Assembly: GCF_022965805.1 (NCBI RefSeq)
Contig: NW_027331236.1
Span: 501,321-565,320 of the forward strand
Length of the DNA stretch: 64,000 nt
Source of the DNA: Primulina eburnea
Lineage: Eukaryota > Streptophyta > Magnoliopsida > Lamiales > Gesneriaceae
Direction of reading: 5' to 3'
Positions 21,319-32,980 of this stretch are shown piece after piece (positions within the stretch are counted from its first letter, which is position 1; each line of letters starts with the position of its first letter). A model generated the notes under the pieces. That model worked only from the letters and a program-made list of their open reading frames with translations, was not told the DNA's origin and did no database searches. The position numbers and the translations under genes were made by a program.

Positions 21319-22477
21319 ATGCAAAGGCCTATCCTCCAAGGCATTGAGGAGCCACTTGATTCCCAAATGGAGAGTTTTCGAGTACATAACTCTATATCTG
21401 GAGCATGGGATTCAAATACCTCTAGCACAAGTGTTAAGTCGGGATCATCTCCAGATGAGTCGGCTGAAACAAAAATTGAGACTCCATATCCTTATCTCAA
21501 GTCCTCAAGTCAACCCTTAACCTCGGGGATTGAAGAGGGAAAGATCAACCTTAAACCTAATACTGACAAGGGTAAATCTAAGGTTGATACTAATGAAACT
21601 ACAATTTCTCCATTACAAGTGTACCAACAGAATTGAGAGTTGAAAACAAGAGTAGGCATTAGCTCAACTACTATCAGGGTTGATGTTGCAGAAAAATATC
21701 CTAGGGTATGGATGAAACCAAATTCATATCCAAAGGAGGTCAAAGCTTGGTATGAATTCAGGGCTCTTGCCTCAGTTTATACCACATCACCAAGCTTCCC
21801 AGAAATCTCAAGTCTACCAAAATGGATCCAGGAAATTATTCATGAAACTTGGGCAAATGATGATTATTTGTCCAGATGAGACATTTTGGAGCTATAATTT
21901 TTCAGTACAACACCAGAACCAACAGGAAAAGGCTCTCACAAAGCCTCTTGTTTGATCAAGTTAAGAAGACCAGGTACAAATGTTCAGAAATTTATTAAGG
22001 ATCCTCTGTAGAAGAAACAGCCCTTGTTGCTTCAATTAATGAAGACAATATTTCTACCAGAAGAGCATGGGGCTTATGGGTCTGTCTAACTGAGATGAAC
22101 AAGTTCAAGTTTCCGTTTAAATTTTATCATAATTCGATAAACGGAGCATTCCTGTTAAATATTATGACAAGAAAAACCACAAGTTTTGCAGAAATCTATT
22201 CGAAAAGAAAATAAATCTTCTGTGGAATAGCAAGCTGCCGGGGAGTAAAGAAACTCATCGGAAATTATGCAATATGGCTCATGTGGGAAGATGGTCAGAA
22301 CAGATCTGCCCAGAATGCCGAAATCAAAAGGAGCCAGAATTTGGCAAAGGTTTCAGACCTCGATCAAACAAGAAGCATCTTGAAGAGATAGGACCAAGTC
22401 GTGAAGGACCAAAACCACGTTTTTCTAGGGGAAGCCAAAAGTTTATGATTCCTCGACAAAAATTAGTGGACATGTGA
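21319..22477 (+). pseudogene. Pararetrovirus downstream ORF, possibly transactivator/viroplasmin-like
   Basis: A separate reading frame begins 12 bp after the end of RNase H. It has a Ser/Thr-rich N-terminus, a middle part (PRVWMKPNSYPKEVKAWYEF, then SLPKWIQEIIHETWAND), a later segment (RRAWGLWVCLTEMNKFKFPF), and a basic C-terminal part with a Cys pair (ICPEC) at 22274-22477. Its position after pol matches the inclusion-body/transactivator ORF of cavemoviruses, solendoviruses and caulimoviruses. I assign that role mainly by position. Stops at about 21634 and 21877 break it. Confidence 0.5.
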
Positions 22478-22559
22478 CTACCATCACTTTTCTTGGGGGA
22501 TAACAAGAGCTAAAAGATTCCTCGACAGGAAGTAGTGGGCATGTGATAAACCCACTAAA

Positions 22560-23215
22560 TGACCAAAAAAACTTGGACCCAAATGACTATAAATGAAGAG
22601 TAAATGGGAACAAAAAAATTCACACAAGAGTTAAACCGAAATTTTGAACCAAATAAAAATGTATGCTACATATCTTAAGGTTTCCAAAAGACGGATTAAC
22701 GAAATAAGAATGCAGCTGAAATGTTTTAAAGATCTCTACATACTATTAAAAGAAGAGGAGAACGAGATCTCAGATGATATAATACAGACACATATCCACT
22801 GGTTATGCTAGGAGATAAAATCAAAAGAATAAGTCATTGCTAGATTAATGATCTAGAAAGGGAAAAATTAAGAAAAGGGGGAGAGACCATTCAACCACCT
22901 ACTCAACCCACTCAAGAGATAATGCCAAACACAGCTGGATGGCAATAAAGAAAAGGTATGGCAAGAGTTGAAGTTCGTGAATCAAATCTGCAAAGGGCTT
23001 CTATAAGTAAGAAGGCAGAAAGAAGATGAATGCATTACTCAACCTCTTCGTTTTTCTTCAAAACAATTTGTAATATTCTCTTTCAAGTTTATGTGTGTTG
23101 TAAGTTCAGCTACTATTAGTAGTTAAACAAGTTTCTTCTCTTCTACAGGAGGTTACTATATACTAATATTTTGTATGTTTGAATAAAATAACCAAGGTTT
23201 TGCCCCTCTCATGTA
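22560..23215 (+). promoter_or_regulatory. Pararetrovirus intergenic promoter and polyadenylation region
   Basis: No long ORF. A TATA element CTATAAGTA lies at 23001-23009. It is followed by the presumed transcript start region and a pyrimidine-rich leader, then AATAAA at 23182-23187. TATA followed about 180 bp later by a poly(A) signal is the arrangement that gives terminally redundant pregenomic RNA in caulimovirids. A second ACTATAAATG at about 22588 is less convincing. Confidence 0.6.
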
Positions 23216-23690
23216 TCATTTTTAAAATGAGCTTTTACTCTACACCCTGAGGTAGGAAACGAAACAGGGTTGTACTAAGCGTTGTTGAAGAAATATGCGT
23301 CAGAAACCATCGGTTGCGATTGTGTAGTTGGATTATGAGGAGCAATTTGTAAAATTCGGTAGATATAGCTCGGCGGCACTCTGGTAAAAAACTTAAAATG
23401 TTCAATTTATTATACGGAAGCATGACGTGCCTTTTATAAAAAAACAAAAAATTAATCGATCATTTGAGCATGGTATATAGGCTGAAAACCTTGCGTAGCT
23501 GTATTTCTTGGGGCTATATGCCTTCAAGAACATGCTCGATAGGTATAACAATGCCACATATCATATGTAAAAAGGTAAGGGTATTATTGGAAAGTTTAAA
23601 ATATTGGGGAGTTAAAACAAAGAATTGTAGGGATATGGAGTAAGGATAAAGTTGAGAAGGGAATTAGGGAGTTATTGTAATTTTGCCCGT
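23216..23690. other. Non-viral right edge of the 12 kb insertion
   Basis: No gene seen. Contains sequence weakly inverted relative to 11507-11600, which might be the other terminus of a host transposon that carries or flanks the viral insert. Confidence 0.35.
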
Positions 23691-23705
23691 GATATAACAC
23701 TCTCT

Positions 23706-24540
23706 TTTTATTTATTTTCATTAATCATGGCTTTACTATTAGAATAGTTGATAAAAATACTATTTACATTTGTAAAAAACAAGCATAAAATCTTAGTACA
23801 AATATATGTCGATAATATTATTAACTCAAAACTTTGTGCGGAATTTTCTAAGAAGATGTATGATCAATTTGAAATGATTATGATGAGATAAATAACATTC
23901 TTATTAGGATTACATGTTAGACAACTCGAATATGGAATTTTCATAAACCTGATGAAGTATACCAATGATCCATTGAAAAAGTTTGGCATGGAACCATGCA
24001 CTCATGCTTCAACTCCAATGAGCACTTCAACTAAACTTGATAAAGATCAAGGGAGAATTTCAGTAGAGCTAACCATGTATTAAGGTTTATTGGGTTTGTT
24101 TTTTTTATTGTAACTTAGTGCTAGCAGACCAAATATAATTTTTGCAGTATGCATCTGTGCTAGATTTCAATATAATCCTAAGCAATATTATGAATAGCTG
24201 CTAAACGTATATTGAAATATTTAAAATTATTTAGAATGTTGGTTTATGGTATCCAAAAGATTATACATTTAATCTTGTGGGTTATTCAGATGCAAACTAT
24301 GCATATTGTAAGTTGGACAAAAAAAGTACTAGCGGAGTCTGTCAATTTCATGGTGATCTACTGATCTCTATCTTCTATGACAATACGAGTGCAATAGCAA
24401 TAAATTACAATCCAGTACTGCACTCCAGAACTAAGAATATTGACCTAAAACATCATTTCATCATAGACCATGTACAGAAGAAAAACATTTGATTGGAACA
24501 AGTGTCTATTAATCAATAAGATGCAGACATCTTTATCAAA
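23706..24540 (+). pseudogene. SIRE-type copia pol remnant, 3' part (RT end and RNase H)
   Basis: The frame resumes with KILVQIYVDNII (the YVDD-type motif, here YVDN), then QFEMIMM and FLLGLHVRQLEYGIF, then CTHASTPMSTSTKLDKD. RNase H follows (GYSDANYAYCKLDKKSTSGVC, YDNTSAIAINYNPVLHSRTK). It joins in sense and order to the part ending at 11506. Many stops. A purine-rich AATCCAGGGGAATATTG near 24608 resembles a polypurine tract with the start of a 3' LTR. Confidence 0.8.
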
Positions 24541-25043
24541 CCATTATCTGAAGTTATGTTTTGTTATTTCCACAATTTTTTAAGTCTCTTTGATTTATCT
24601 TAAGCATCAATCCAGGGGAATATTGTTTAGTATGTCTAAGATTCTATAAAATTTTGTTGTATTAAATAAAGAATTTATTATTTTGATAATATAACACTTC
24701 ATCTGAAAATATGTCATTACTGGAATCATGTGCTGATTTTATCATTAACCGACTCTTGAACAGCTTATCATTTTAATTTTTTCAACACATTTTCTTTCGC
24801 TTTTAAGCAATTTATAAGTTTGTCAGTACATCTTTCTAAAAATTTTGAAACTAACTGAAAACATACTGACACATATCCTTGTGTTTGTAACTTGCAACAT
24901 TACATTTTTTTAAAATCAAGTTTTCAAATTTTACGCATTTTACTTTTCATTTATTCATCTTCGAACCTTCTATTTTCTCTAAGCGATTTTTACAATTCTC
25001 GGCAAACCTTGATTTCGATGGTTCTAACCTTCAAATTACATAA
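24541..25043. other. Possible SIRE 3' LTR remnant, no gene
   Basis: Starts near the polypurine-like tract at 24608-24616. It is AT-rich without clear LTR end. It leads into the env-like ORF at 25044. Confidence 0.35.
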
Positions 25044-26820
25044 ATGACCAATGCATATATTCTGAATGCTTACCAAATCTACTTTGATTATGTATACATT
25101 GTTCAAGATGCAAACCTTGCGGCTATGTTCAAGGAATTGGAGATATATGGTCTTTGTTCATTTTTGGAAACTCCAACAATCATTTATAAGGCTCATCTTC
25201 TGGATTTCTATCCAAAGCTTCATTTTTTTACTGATGGGAAGGTTTGTCTATTCTCATGACAACAAGACGCTGGTTATTAATGAAGCCCTGCTTAGTTATA
25301 CTTTCTCTCTTCATACATCTGGAATTTTTGATTTCTCAGCCATCTCCAAGGAAGATATGACTACTGTTCTTAAGAAATTTTAGGCTTCAAGAGAAGATCT
25401 GTTCTCCATCTTGGTTCAAGAAATTGTTGAAGATGGAATTTCAAGTCTTGGCAGATATTGTTGTCAAGGTTATATTGATAAAGGCAAGAACCTTTGACAG
25501 ACTAACAAAAGAGAAGGTTCATGGGATTTCTTCAATTACTAATGGAATTCAAGTTAACTGGGCCTCAGTTATGTTTAAATCACTCTCTGAGATGGTCTAG
25601 AAGAAAAGTTCTACTGGTTATGCTGTGTAGATCAAAAAACTTATCAAGGATGCTGATTTAGAAATTGCATATTTTTGAAGATCAAAATTTAGAAGTTGAG
25701 TGAAACACTAGCTATTCTGAACTCCAATTATGATTTACAAGGTTCAACTGCCTTTCATGGTCAAGTAGTGATCATTCAGCACTCTTCTGATTTCAGAACT
25801 TTAGAGATAACTGTCATGGTTATTGAAAAGAATTTGAGTGGAGATATTGTGGTTGGAATTCGAGAACCGTTCAAGTTCAAGAAAGTTGAAAAAGAACCAA
25901 AAACCCCTCAAGGGATAAGGTCTCCAGTACTCTTGCACAATCACATGCAATAGTTGTTGTTGCTGCTACTACTACTGATCCTACTCCAACACAACCAAAT
26001 TCTTCTTCACTCTTATCTGTTCGAGAACTTTCAGCAGTAGAAGAAGTGATCATTCTATTGATCAAAAGCTGACCCAGAAGTCACTATTGATGCTCCTTCT
26101 TCTGGTGTTGATGATTTGATAGCTTCTATTGTACTTTCTACTCTCTCAATCAACCCTGCAAGTGAATAACGGCTTGCTGATGCTCCCCTAGTCCAAGAAT
26201 ATGTGCTTCCTGATCTTGAAATGTTCTCTGTTGAACATCAACAATAAATGAGGGAAATATTGTCTGCTGATATGAAACCAAGTATACCCGTGACTACATA
26301 TATTGTTCAAATGCCTACTAAACCAGAACTTCCTATTAATCCAAATGCTACCTTGGTCCTGCATTCTGAGAATCTAGTTGACACTTCTGTTAAGAGATAT
26401 GTACGTGTTGCTTGCTTAATTGAGATTAAAGAACATCTAATGATAATCAAACTGTCCTAGAAAATTAGATGGAAGATGTTAAGTGCACCTGCAATAAAAT
26501 CATTGAAGTCGTCAAGGGCATTAATTACTTTTCAGCAGGTTGCTGCTAAATCTGCTTTCGACTTATTCAAAGAACATCTGGCTAAACAAAATTTGTCTAT
26601 AAGCAAAAATGTGACTAAGATGACCTTTCAGCTTTATGGTCTCAAATCCAATTTTGTCAAGACTCAATCAGATGTCATACTAGCTCAGATTGATCTTTAT
26701 CTTCTGCTACTGCCCAAGCAGACTCTCTCCGTTCACTCAATTCCAAAGTCGACGTTCTAAATGCTAAGCTTAATGATCAATCTCAATATCTTCCGACATT
26801 AGTTGTTGACTTGCAAGTGT
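25044..26820 (+). pseudogene. Env-like/additional ORF family, copy A (decayed)
   Basis: Begins MTNAYILNAYQIYFDYVYIV, then FKELEIYGLCSFLETPTIIY. A frameshift follows near 25250, and the frame then runs through FDRLTKEKVHGISSITNGIQ and LKIKIQKLSETLAILN-like segments to a Ser/Leu-rich C-terminal part near 26750. Copies B (42826-45197) and C (62523 to end) share this body. Copy A lacks about 0.7 kb present in B between the NWASVMFKSLSEMV segment and the Lys-rich segment. In copy B the family lies just upstream of a polypurine/LTR-like start, which suggests the env-like ORF of a SIRE element. The N-terminal pattern resembles a family I recall as very numerous in Dorcoceras (Gesneriaceae). No function is known to me. 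Confidence 0.6.
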
Positions 26821-27029
26821 ATTACAGCTGAATTAATTACTGTGATTAAAAGCTCTCTAGTAAGAAAAAAGTAATTGTAATGATAATTTGTCTATAATTA
26901 ATTAATAAATAAAGCAGAGCAAAAAAAAACCCATTAATAATGGCATGTGAAGGTCGGGGTGGCCGTTTAATCCGGGAACTTACCCGACCGAGACTTTCTT
27001 AAAAATACCGGGTTCCAAAATCATACAAT
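26821..27029. other. Duplication-unit remnant and small insertion before the copia element
   Basis: 26821-26920 aligns with 45700-45825, so it belongs to the segmental duplication. An AATAAA followed by a run of nine A, then a GC-richer 100 bp (26930-27029) absent from the other copy, suggests a small inserted repeat. No gene. Confidence 0.5.
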
Positions 27030-27305
27030 TGTTGAAAATAAATGATTTGAATATTGAAAAGTAATAGTTGAATATTTGAATGTTGAAAATAAGAGTTGTA
27101 AAATTAGAAATTTGTGTGTGATGATGTAGGTAATGATGTATTTTATTTTTTGGATTATGTGTAATGAAACTCTATAAATAGATCTCTCATTTGTGAAGAA
27201 AATCACAATTGAGTAGAGAGAAAAATATTATAAAGTGTGTAGTTTGGTAAATTTTGAGAGTTTGAGATTTTTACTTTTTTCCATAAATTTTTACTTTTCA
27301 CAACA
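27030..27305 (+). repeat. Copia 5' LTR
   Basis: 276 bp, TGTTGAAAATAAATG...TTCACAACA. Contains CTATAAATAG near 27172 as the likely TATA box. Confidence 0.95.
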
Positions 27306-27320
27306 CGTTATCAGCACGAA
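27306..27320 (+). promoter_or_regulatory. Copia primer binding site
   Basis: CGTTATCAGCACGAA follows the LTR directly. TTATCAGCACGA is the primer-site type seen in several plant copia lineages and again in the antisense remnant near 8785. Confidence 0.7.
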
Positions 27321-27832
27321 GTTCTAAAAATCCTACATACTTTTCCAAGCTCCAAACAGAAGAAAAAAGTAACAAAAGTAATTATATTTATTTTACTGTT
27401 ATTTATTTATTGTGTATTTATTTAATATACAATATAATGTTATTATTAGAAATAATAAGAATAAATTTTTCATAAACTTGTTATAAATCCTGGGAGGATG
27501 TTAAGACGACATCCCACACTCCCAATAAGGGATACGACAAGTATAAAAGCCTATAAGGTTTTTAAACAAAATAAATTATGACACTCATTATAATATTATG
27601 ATATGATATACATAATTATTTAAACATGTCTAATATTATATATACCATATTATTACCATAAAATTATACAAATACATACCTTTATTTTTGTACACCAACA
27701 GTCATAAATGGTAAAAAAAAAACGGCTAGTTTTTGCCCTATAAATATGATCTCACAAACACATTCAATCACTCCAACTTTCTCTTCTTCTCTAAAAATTA
27801 TTCATCATCAAATTTTTCGAAGAAAAAAGAAT

Positions 27833-27988
27833 ATGGCTTTCTCAAGGATATTTTTAATTATTTTGGTTATCATACTCACGAATCTTGTATTTATCGGAGA
27901 ATATCCTCCTCGTGCGTTTTCTTTATTTTTACAAATACTTTTACTTGTTGTTTATCCGTTACTTTGTATTGCAATATTTATAAACTAA
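27833..27988 (+). CDS. Small hydrophobic ORF in the copia leader
   Basis: From the ATG at 27833 the frame encodes about 51 residues with two strongly hydrophobic stretches (RIFLIILVIILTNLVFI and LFLQILLLVVYPLLCIAIFI). It lies in the leader upstream of gag, ending 33 bp before the gag ATG at 28021. It could be a membrane peptide or a chance product of AT-rich sequence. I know of no such product for this lineage. Confidence 0.25.
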   Translation: MAFSRIFLIILVIILTNLVFIGEYPPRAFSLFLQILLLVVYPLLCIAIFIN

Positions 27989-28020
27989 TAAAATGCATCG
28001 TAATTTTTTTTAGTACCATC

Positions 28021-29170
28021 ATGTCAAATTTAACAAAGCTCGAATTTGTTGCGCTCGACATCACGGGAAAGAATTATATGCCATGGACTCTAGATGTAGA
28101 AATACATCTTGAGTCATTGGGTATAAGCGAGACCATTAAAGAAAATGGCATATGCACGTCACAAGAAAAGGCAAGAGCCATGATATTTTTGCGTCGACAT
28201 CTCGACGATGGTTTTGAAATGTGAATATCTGACTGAAAAAAATCCAATGGCTTTGTGGAAGGGATTAAAAGAAAGATTCGAACATATAAGAGAAGTTATA
28301 CTTCCGACCGTCCGGGATGAATGAAATACATTGAGATTCCAAGACTTTAAAAAAGTCAGTGATTACAATTCTGCGATGTATAGAATAATCTCGCAATTAA
28401 AATTTTGAGGACATGAGGTCACAGAATCTGAGATGCTAGAAAAAACATTTTCCACGTTTCATGCATCAAATATTACTCTACAACAACAATATAGAGTACG
28501 TGGATTCGCGAGATATTCTGAACTCATCGCATGTCTTCTTGTGGCGGAAAAAAACAACGAGCTATTAATGAGAAATCATCTGTCCCGACCCACTGGATCA
28601 ACAGCATTTCCAGAGGTAAATGCTGTAAGTAAAAATGAATTTAAACCTGGAAACCAAAATAAATTTCAAAGACAAGGTTTTGGTCGAGGTCGAGGTCGAG
28701 GTCGAGGACGTGGACGTGGACGTGGACGTGGAATTGGTCGTGGTCGTGGACGCGGCCGTGGTTTTGAAAATAATAGAGATAGTTATTTTTATAACTCATC
28801 TCAAAAGAGCGTCCCAAACCATCTACTGAAAATGCATCATGAGAATACAAGTGTTAATGAGAATCACTCAAAAAGATATGAAAGTTCTTGTTACAGATGT
28901 GGTACTCCAGGACATTGGTCCAAAGTTTGTCGAGCCCCTGAGCACCTTTGTAAACTTTATAAAGAATCATTAAAAGGGAAAGAAAAGGAGACCAACTTCA
29001 CTGAACGCAGTGACCGTTTGAGTGATTCAACTCATTTTGATGCTGGTGATTTTATGAATGATTTCTCTGGAAATGATCAATATGTTGGTGGGATAGAAAT
29101 GAACAATATTGATGCTGCAGATTTTCTCAACGATTTCTCTGAAAATGAACAATATAATGGTAGAATATAA
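28021..29170 (+). pseudogene. Copia gag (frameshifted)
   Basis: Starts MSNLTKLEFVALDITGKNYM, the copia gag N-terminus (DUF4219/UBN2-type). A frameshift near 28217 and stops near 28320 and 28408 break the middle. The open part 28433-29170 has a Gly-Arg repeat run at about 28675-28765, then a CCHC knuckle CYRCGTPGHWSKVC near 28890, and an acidic C-terminus made of two repeats (DAGDFMNDFSGNDQY and DAADFLNDFSENEQY). Packaging is the usual role. Confidence 0.85.
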
Positions 29171-29289
29171 ATGTACAATAATTTATTTTTCATGTATTCA
29201 TAGAATAATGTTTTATTGTATAATTATGATATGTGTTATATTTAAATATATATTGCCAGTAATTTATTTAATTGCATATTTTTTGGAAG

Positions 29290-32200
29290 TTCAAATATGG
29301 AAAATGCTATGAGCAAAGCTGAAGTTTGCATACCCGATAGTGGTACAACGCACACTATCCTCCGAGATAAAATATATTTCTTGGAACTAAAACCAACAAA
29401 AACAACGGTGAATACAATATCAGGTCCTGTAGACTTGATTAAAAGAATGTGGTAAAGCACAATTTTTGTTACCTAATTGTACAAAATTTTTGATCAATTA
29501 TGCTTTATATTCACCACAATCGAAAAGAAATTTGTTGAGTTTTAATGATATATATTCCCATGGGTATGATACTCAAACAATGAATGAAGGGAATGAGAAA
29601 TATATGTGTCTTATCACATATAAATCAGGAAAAAAAATATGTGATTGAAAAACTACCAATGCTCCCTACTGGATTGCATTATACACATATAAGTCCCATT
29701 GAATCAAACATGGTAGTTGATAATTCTTCGATATTAACCAATTGGCATGATCGATTGGGACATCCTGGTTCAACAATGATGCGAAGAATTATAGAAAATA
29801 CACATGGTCATCCACTGAAAGACCAGAAGATCTTTCAGAATAATAAGTTTCAATGTAAAGCATGTTTTCTTGGAAAACTTATTATAAGACCATCACCAGT
29901 CAAAATCCAAACTGAATCACCAATGTTTCTTGAACGTATTCAGGGTGATATTTGTGGACCAATCCATCCACCATGTGGACCATTCAAATACTTAATGGTA
30001 TTGATTGATGCCTCCAGCAGATGGTCACATGTATGTTTATTGTCAACTCGAAATGTTGCATTTGCAAGATTACTTGCTCAAATAATAAAATTGAGGAATC
30101 AGTTTCCCGATTATACAATCAAGAAAATTAGACTTGATAATGCTGGTGAATTTACTTCCCAGACTTTCAATGATTATTGTATGTCTATGGGAATCATTGT
30201 TGAGCATCATGTTGCTCATGTACATACACAGAATGGATTGGCTGAATCATTGATTAAACGTCTGCAAATGATTGCTAGACCAATGATTATGAAAACAAAG
30301 CTCCCTATTTCTATATGGGGACATGCAATTTTACATGCTGCTTCATTAATTCGCATCAGACCAAGTGCATATCATAAATACTCCCCATTACAGCTTGCAT
30401 TTGTAAAGAACCAGACATTTCTCATCTGAGAATTTTTGGATGTATGGTGTATGTGCCTATTGCACCACCACAACGAAAGAAAATGAGACCTCAAAGAAAG
30501 GTTGGAATTTATATCGGTTATGATAGTCCATCAATCATTCGATATCTTGAACCTCAGACAGGCGACGTGTTCACAACACGTTTTGCTGATTGTCATTTTA
30601 ATGAGGAAATCTTCCCAATGTTAGGAGGAGAACAGAAACATACCGAAAAGGAAATTACATGGTATGTATCATCATTGTTACATCTGGATCCAAGAACAAA
30701 ACAATGTGAAAAAGATGTACAACAAATTGTACACTTGCAAAGAATAGCAAATCAAAAACCAGATGCATTTGCTGACACAAAAGGGGTAACTAAATCATAT
30801 ATACATGCTGCAAATGCCCCTGCTCGAATTGAAATTCCAAAGAAACAAATGGAAGATACTCATGATGTCATTAAACGCCTGAAGCGTGGAAGGCCAGTCG
30901 GTTCCAAGGATAAATATCCTCGAAAAAGAAAATTCATAGAGAAACACGATGATCACAAAATAAAGAATGATGTTTCTGAAGAAACACATGATGATCACAA
31001 AATAGAGAATGGTGTTCCTGAAGAAACACATGATGATGAAAATGTTCTGTCAGAACCACAAACTGACGAGAATCATGAAATCTCTATCAATTACATTAAT
31101 ACTGGAAAAATATGGAAACGAAAAGATATAGATGAAATTGATGATATATTTTCTTATAATGTGGCAATCGACATCATAAATGATAACGAAGATCATGAAC
31201 CAAAATCTTTTGGTAAATGTAAAAATCGGCAGGATTGGATAAAATGGAAAGATGTCATCTAGGTTGAATTAGATTCGCTAAATAAACGTAATGTTTTTGG
31301 ACCTATAGTCCTTACACCTGAAGGTGTAAAACCTGTTGGATACAAATGGGTTTTTATTCGAAAGCGAAATGAGAAAAATGAAATAGTAATATATAAAGCT
31401 CGACTTGTTGCACAAGGTTTTTCTCAAAGGTCTGGAATTGATTATGAAGAAACGTATTCTCCTGTGATGGATGCAATTACGTTTCGGTATTTGATTATCT
31501 TGGCGGTATCTGAAAATTTAGAAATGCGTCTTATGGATGTTATTACAGCTTACTTATATGGATCACTTGATAGTAATATATATATATATATATATGAAAA
31601 TCCCTGAAGGATTTAAGATGCCTGAAGCACAAAGTTCAAAACCCAGGGAATGTTATTCTATGAAATTACAAAGATCATTATTTGGGTTAAAGCAATCAGG
31701 TCGAATGTGGTATAATCGACTAAGTGATCACTTGATGAAAAAGGGATATGTAAATAATTCAATATGCCCTTGTGTTTTCATTAAGAAAACAACATTCGGA
31801 TGCGTAATTATTGTTGTATATGTTGATGATTTAAACATCATTGGAACGAATAAGGAAATTCAAGAAGTTGTGTCATACTTGAAGGAAGAATTTGAAATGA
31901 AGGATCTTGGAAAAACCAAGTATTGTCTGGGTTACAAATTGAATAAAAAGAATGTGGAATGTTTGTTCACCAGACAAATTATACAGAAAAAATCCTTAAA
32001 CGTTTTAATATGGATAAAGCAAATCATTTAAGTACTCCAATGGTTGTTAGATCATTAAACATAGAAAAGGATCCATTCCGTCCATGTGAAAATGATGAAG
32101 ATATTCTTGGTCCAGAAGTACCATATCTAAATGCCATCGGTGCCCTTATGTACATTACAAATTGTACAAGGCCTGATATATCTTTTGCCGTAAATCTGTT

Positions 32201-32813
32201 GGCAAGATTTAGCACATATCCAACAAAGAGACACTGGAACGGAATTAAACATATATTCCGTTATCTACGAGGAACGACAGACTTGGGACTTTTGTATTCA
32301 AAAGATGCTAATCCAAGTATAATTGATTATCCTGATGCTGGATACTTATCTGATCCACACAAGACACGTTCTCAAACTGGATATGTATTTACTCGTGGAG
32401 GCACTGCAATATCTTGGCGTTCACAGAAACAAACGCTCGTAACAACTTCATCAAATCATGCCGAGATTATTGCACTACATGAAGCAAGTCGTGAATGTGT
32501 GTGGTTAAAATCAATAACCCAACATATCCAAATTTCATGCGGATTATCATTCGATGAGAAGCCTGTGATACTATATGAAGATAATGCTGCATGTGTTGCT
32601 CAAATGAAAGAAGGATACATAAAAAGCGACAGAACTAAACATATTCCTCCCAAGTTCTTCGCATTCACCAAGGAGCTTGAGAAGAATAAATGTATTGATG
32701 TTCGTCACATTCAATCAAGTGAAAACTCATCAGATTTCTTCACAAAGGCACTTCCTACGTCAATATTCAAAAAACACATATATAATATTGGGATGCGCAA
32801 TCTACGAAATTTG
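29290..32813 (+). pseudogene. Copia pol: protease, integrase, RT and RNase H (frameshifted)
   Basis: Protease motif (VCIPDSGTTHTIL) near 29325. GAG-pre-integrase HDRLGHPG and the zinc region end with CKACFLGK near 29860. Integrase core (IQGDICGPIHPPCG, LIDASSRW, IRLDNAGEFTSQTF, HTQNGLAESLIKR) lies in the open segment 29584-30429. RT (ARLVAQGFSQRSGIDYEETY near 31400, FGLKQSGRMWYNRL, VVYVDDLNIIG near 31820) is intact at the catalytic motif. RNase H with DAGYLSDPHKTRSQTGYVF and YEDNAACVAQMKEGYIKSD ends at the TGA near 32813. Frameshifts occur near 29450, 30430, 31260, 31590 and 31980. The one near 31590 coincides with a TA microsatellite. Confidence 0.9.
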
Positions 32814-32970
32814 TGAAGAATTGTTCATGTCAACATCAGGGGGAGTTTACGTGACTGCACTCTTTTTCCCTTACTATGGTTTTTATCCCAATGGGTTTTT
32901 CCAAGTAAGGTTTTTAACGAGGCAGTACAAAACACGTAATGAAGACATCATCGTATCATGATCATCATCA

Positions 32971-32980
32971 CAAGGGGGAG
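32971..32980 (+). promoter_or_regulatory. Copia polypurine tract
   Basis: CAAGGGGGAG directly precedes the 3' LTR start TGTTGAAAAT and is the usual plus-strand primer form in plant copia elements. Confidence 0.9.

Larger units (their letters stand above)
11600..23215 (+). mobile_element. Endogenous pararetrovirus (Caulimoviridae), copy 1, near full length, decayed
   Basis: In order: a tRNA-Met primer site, two short ORFs joined by ATGA, a coat-protein region with CCHC zinc knuckle and acidic tail, a 30K-type movement protein, aspartic protease, reverse transcriptase, RNase H, a separate downstream ORF, a TATA box and a poly(A) signal. Removing the solo LTR at 14008-18311 leaves about 7.3 kb, the usual genome size of the family. 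Coat protein before movement protein, with a separate ORF after RNase H, resembles Cavemovirus and Solendovirus as I recall them. Every domain has stops or frameshifts, so it is not intact. A 5' part of a related copy lies at 52480-56149. Confidence 0.85.
11507..23690. mobile_element. 12.2 kb insertion splitting the SIRE RT; contains an endogenous pararetrovirus
   Basis: The left flank ends GATATAAGGCTCTCT (11492-11506) and the right flank begins GATATAACACTCTCT (23691-23705), a 15-bp direct repeat with two mismatches. The SIRE reading frame continues across once the insert is removed. The outer 100-200 bp of the insert on both sides are not viral. They show weak inverted similarity (for example CAAAAATACCCCC near 11583 and GGGTATTATTGG near 23579), which could be remnants of a Mutator-like terminal repeat. 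The viral genome lies between about 11600 and 23215. Confidence 0.6.
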
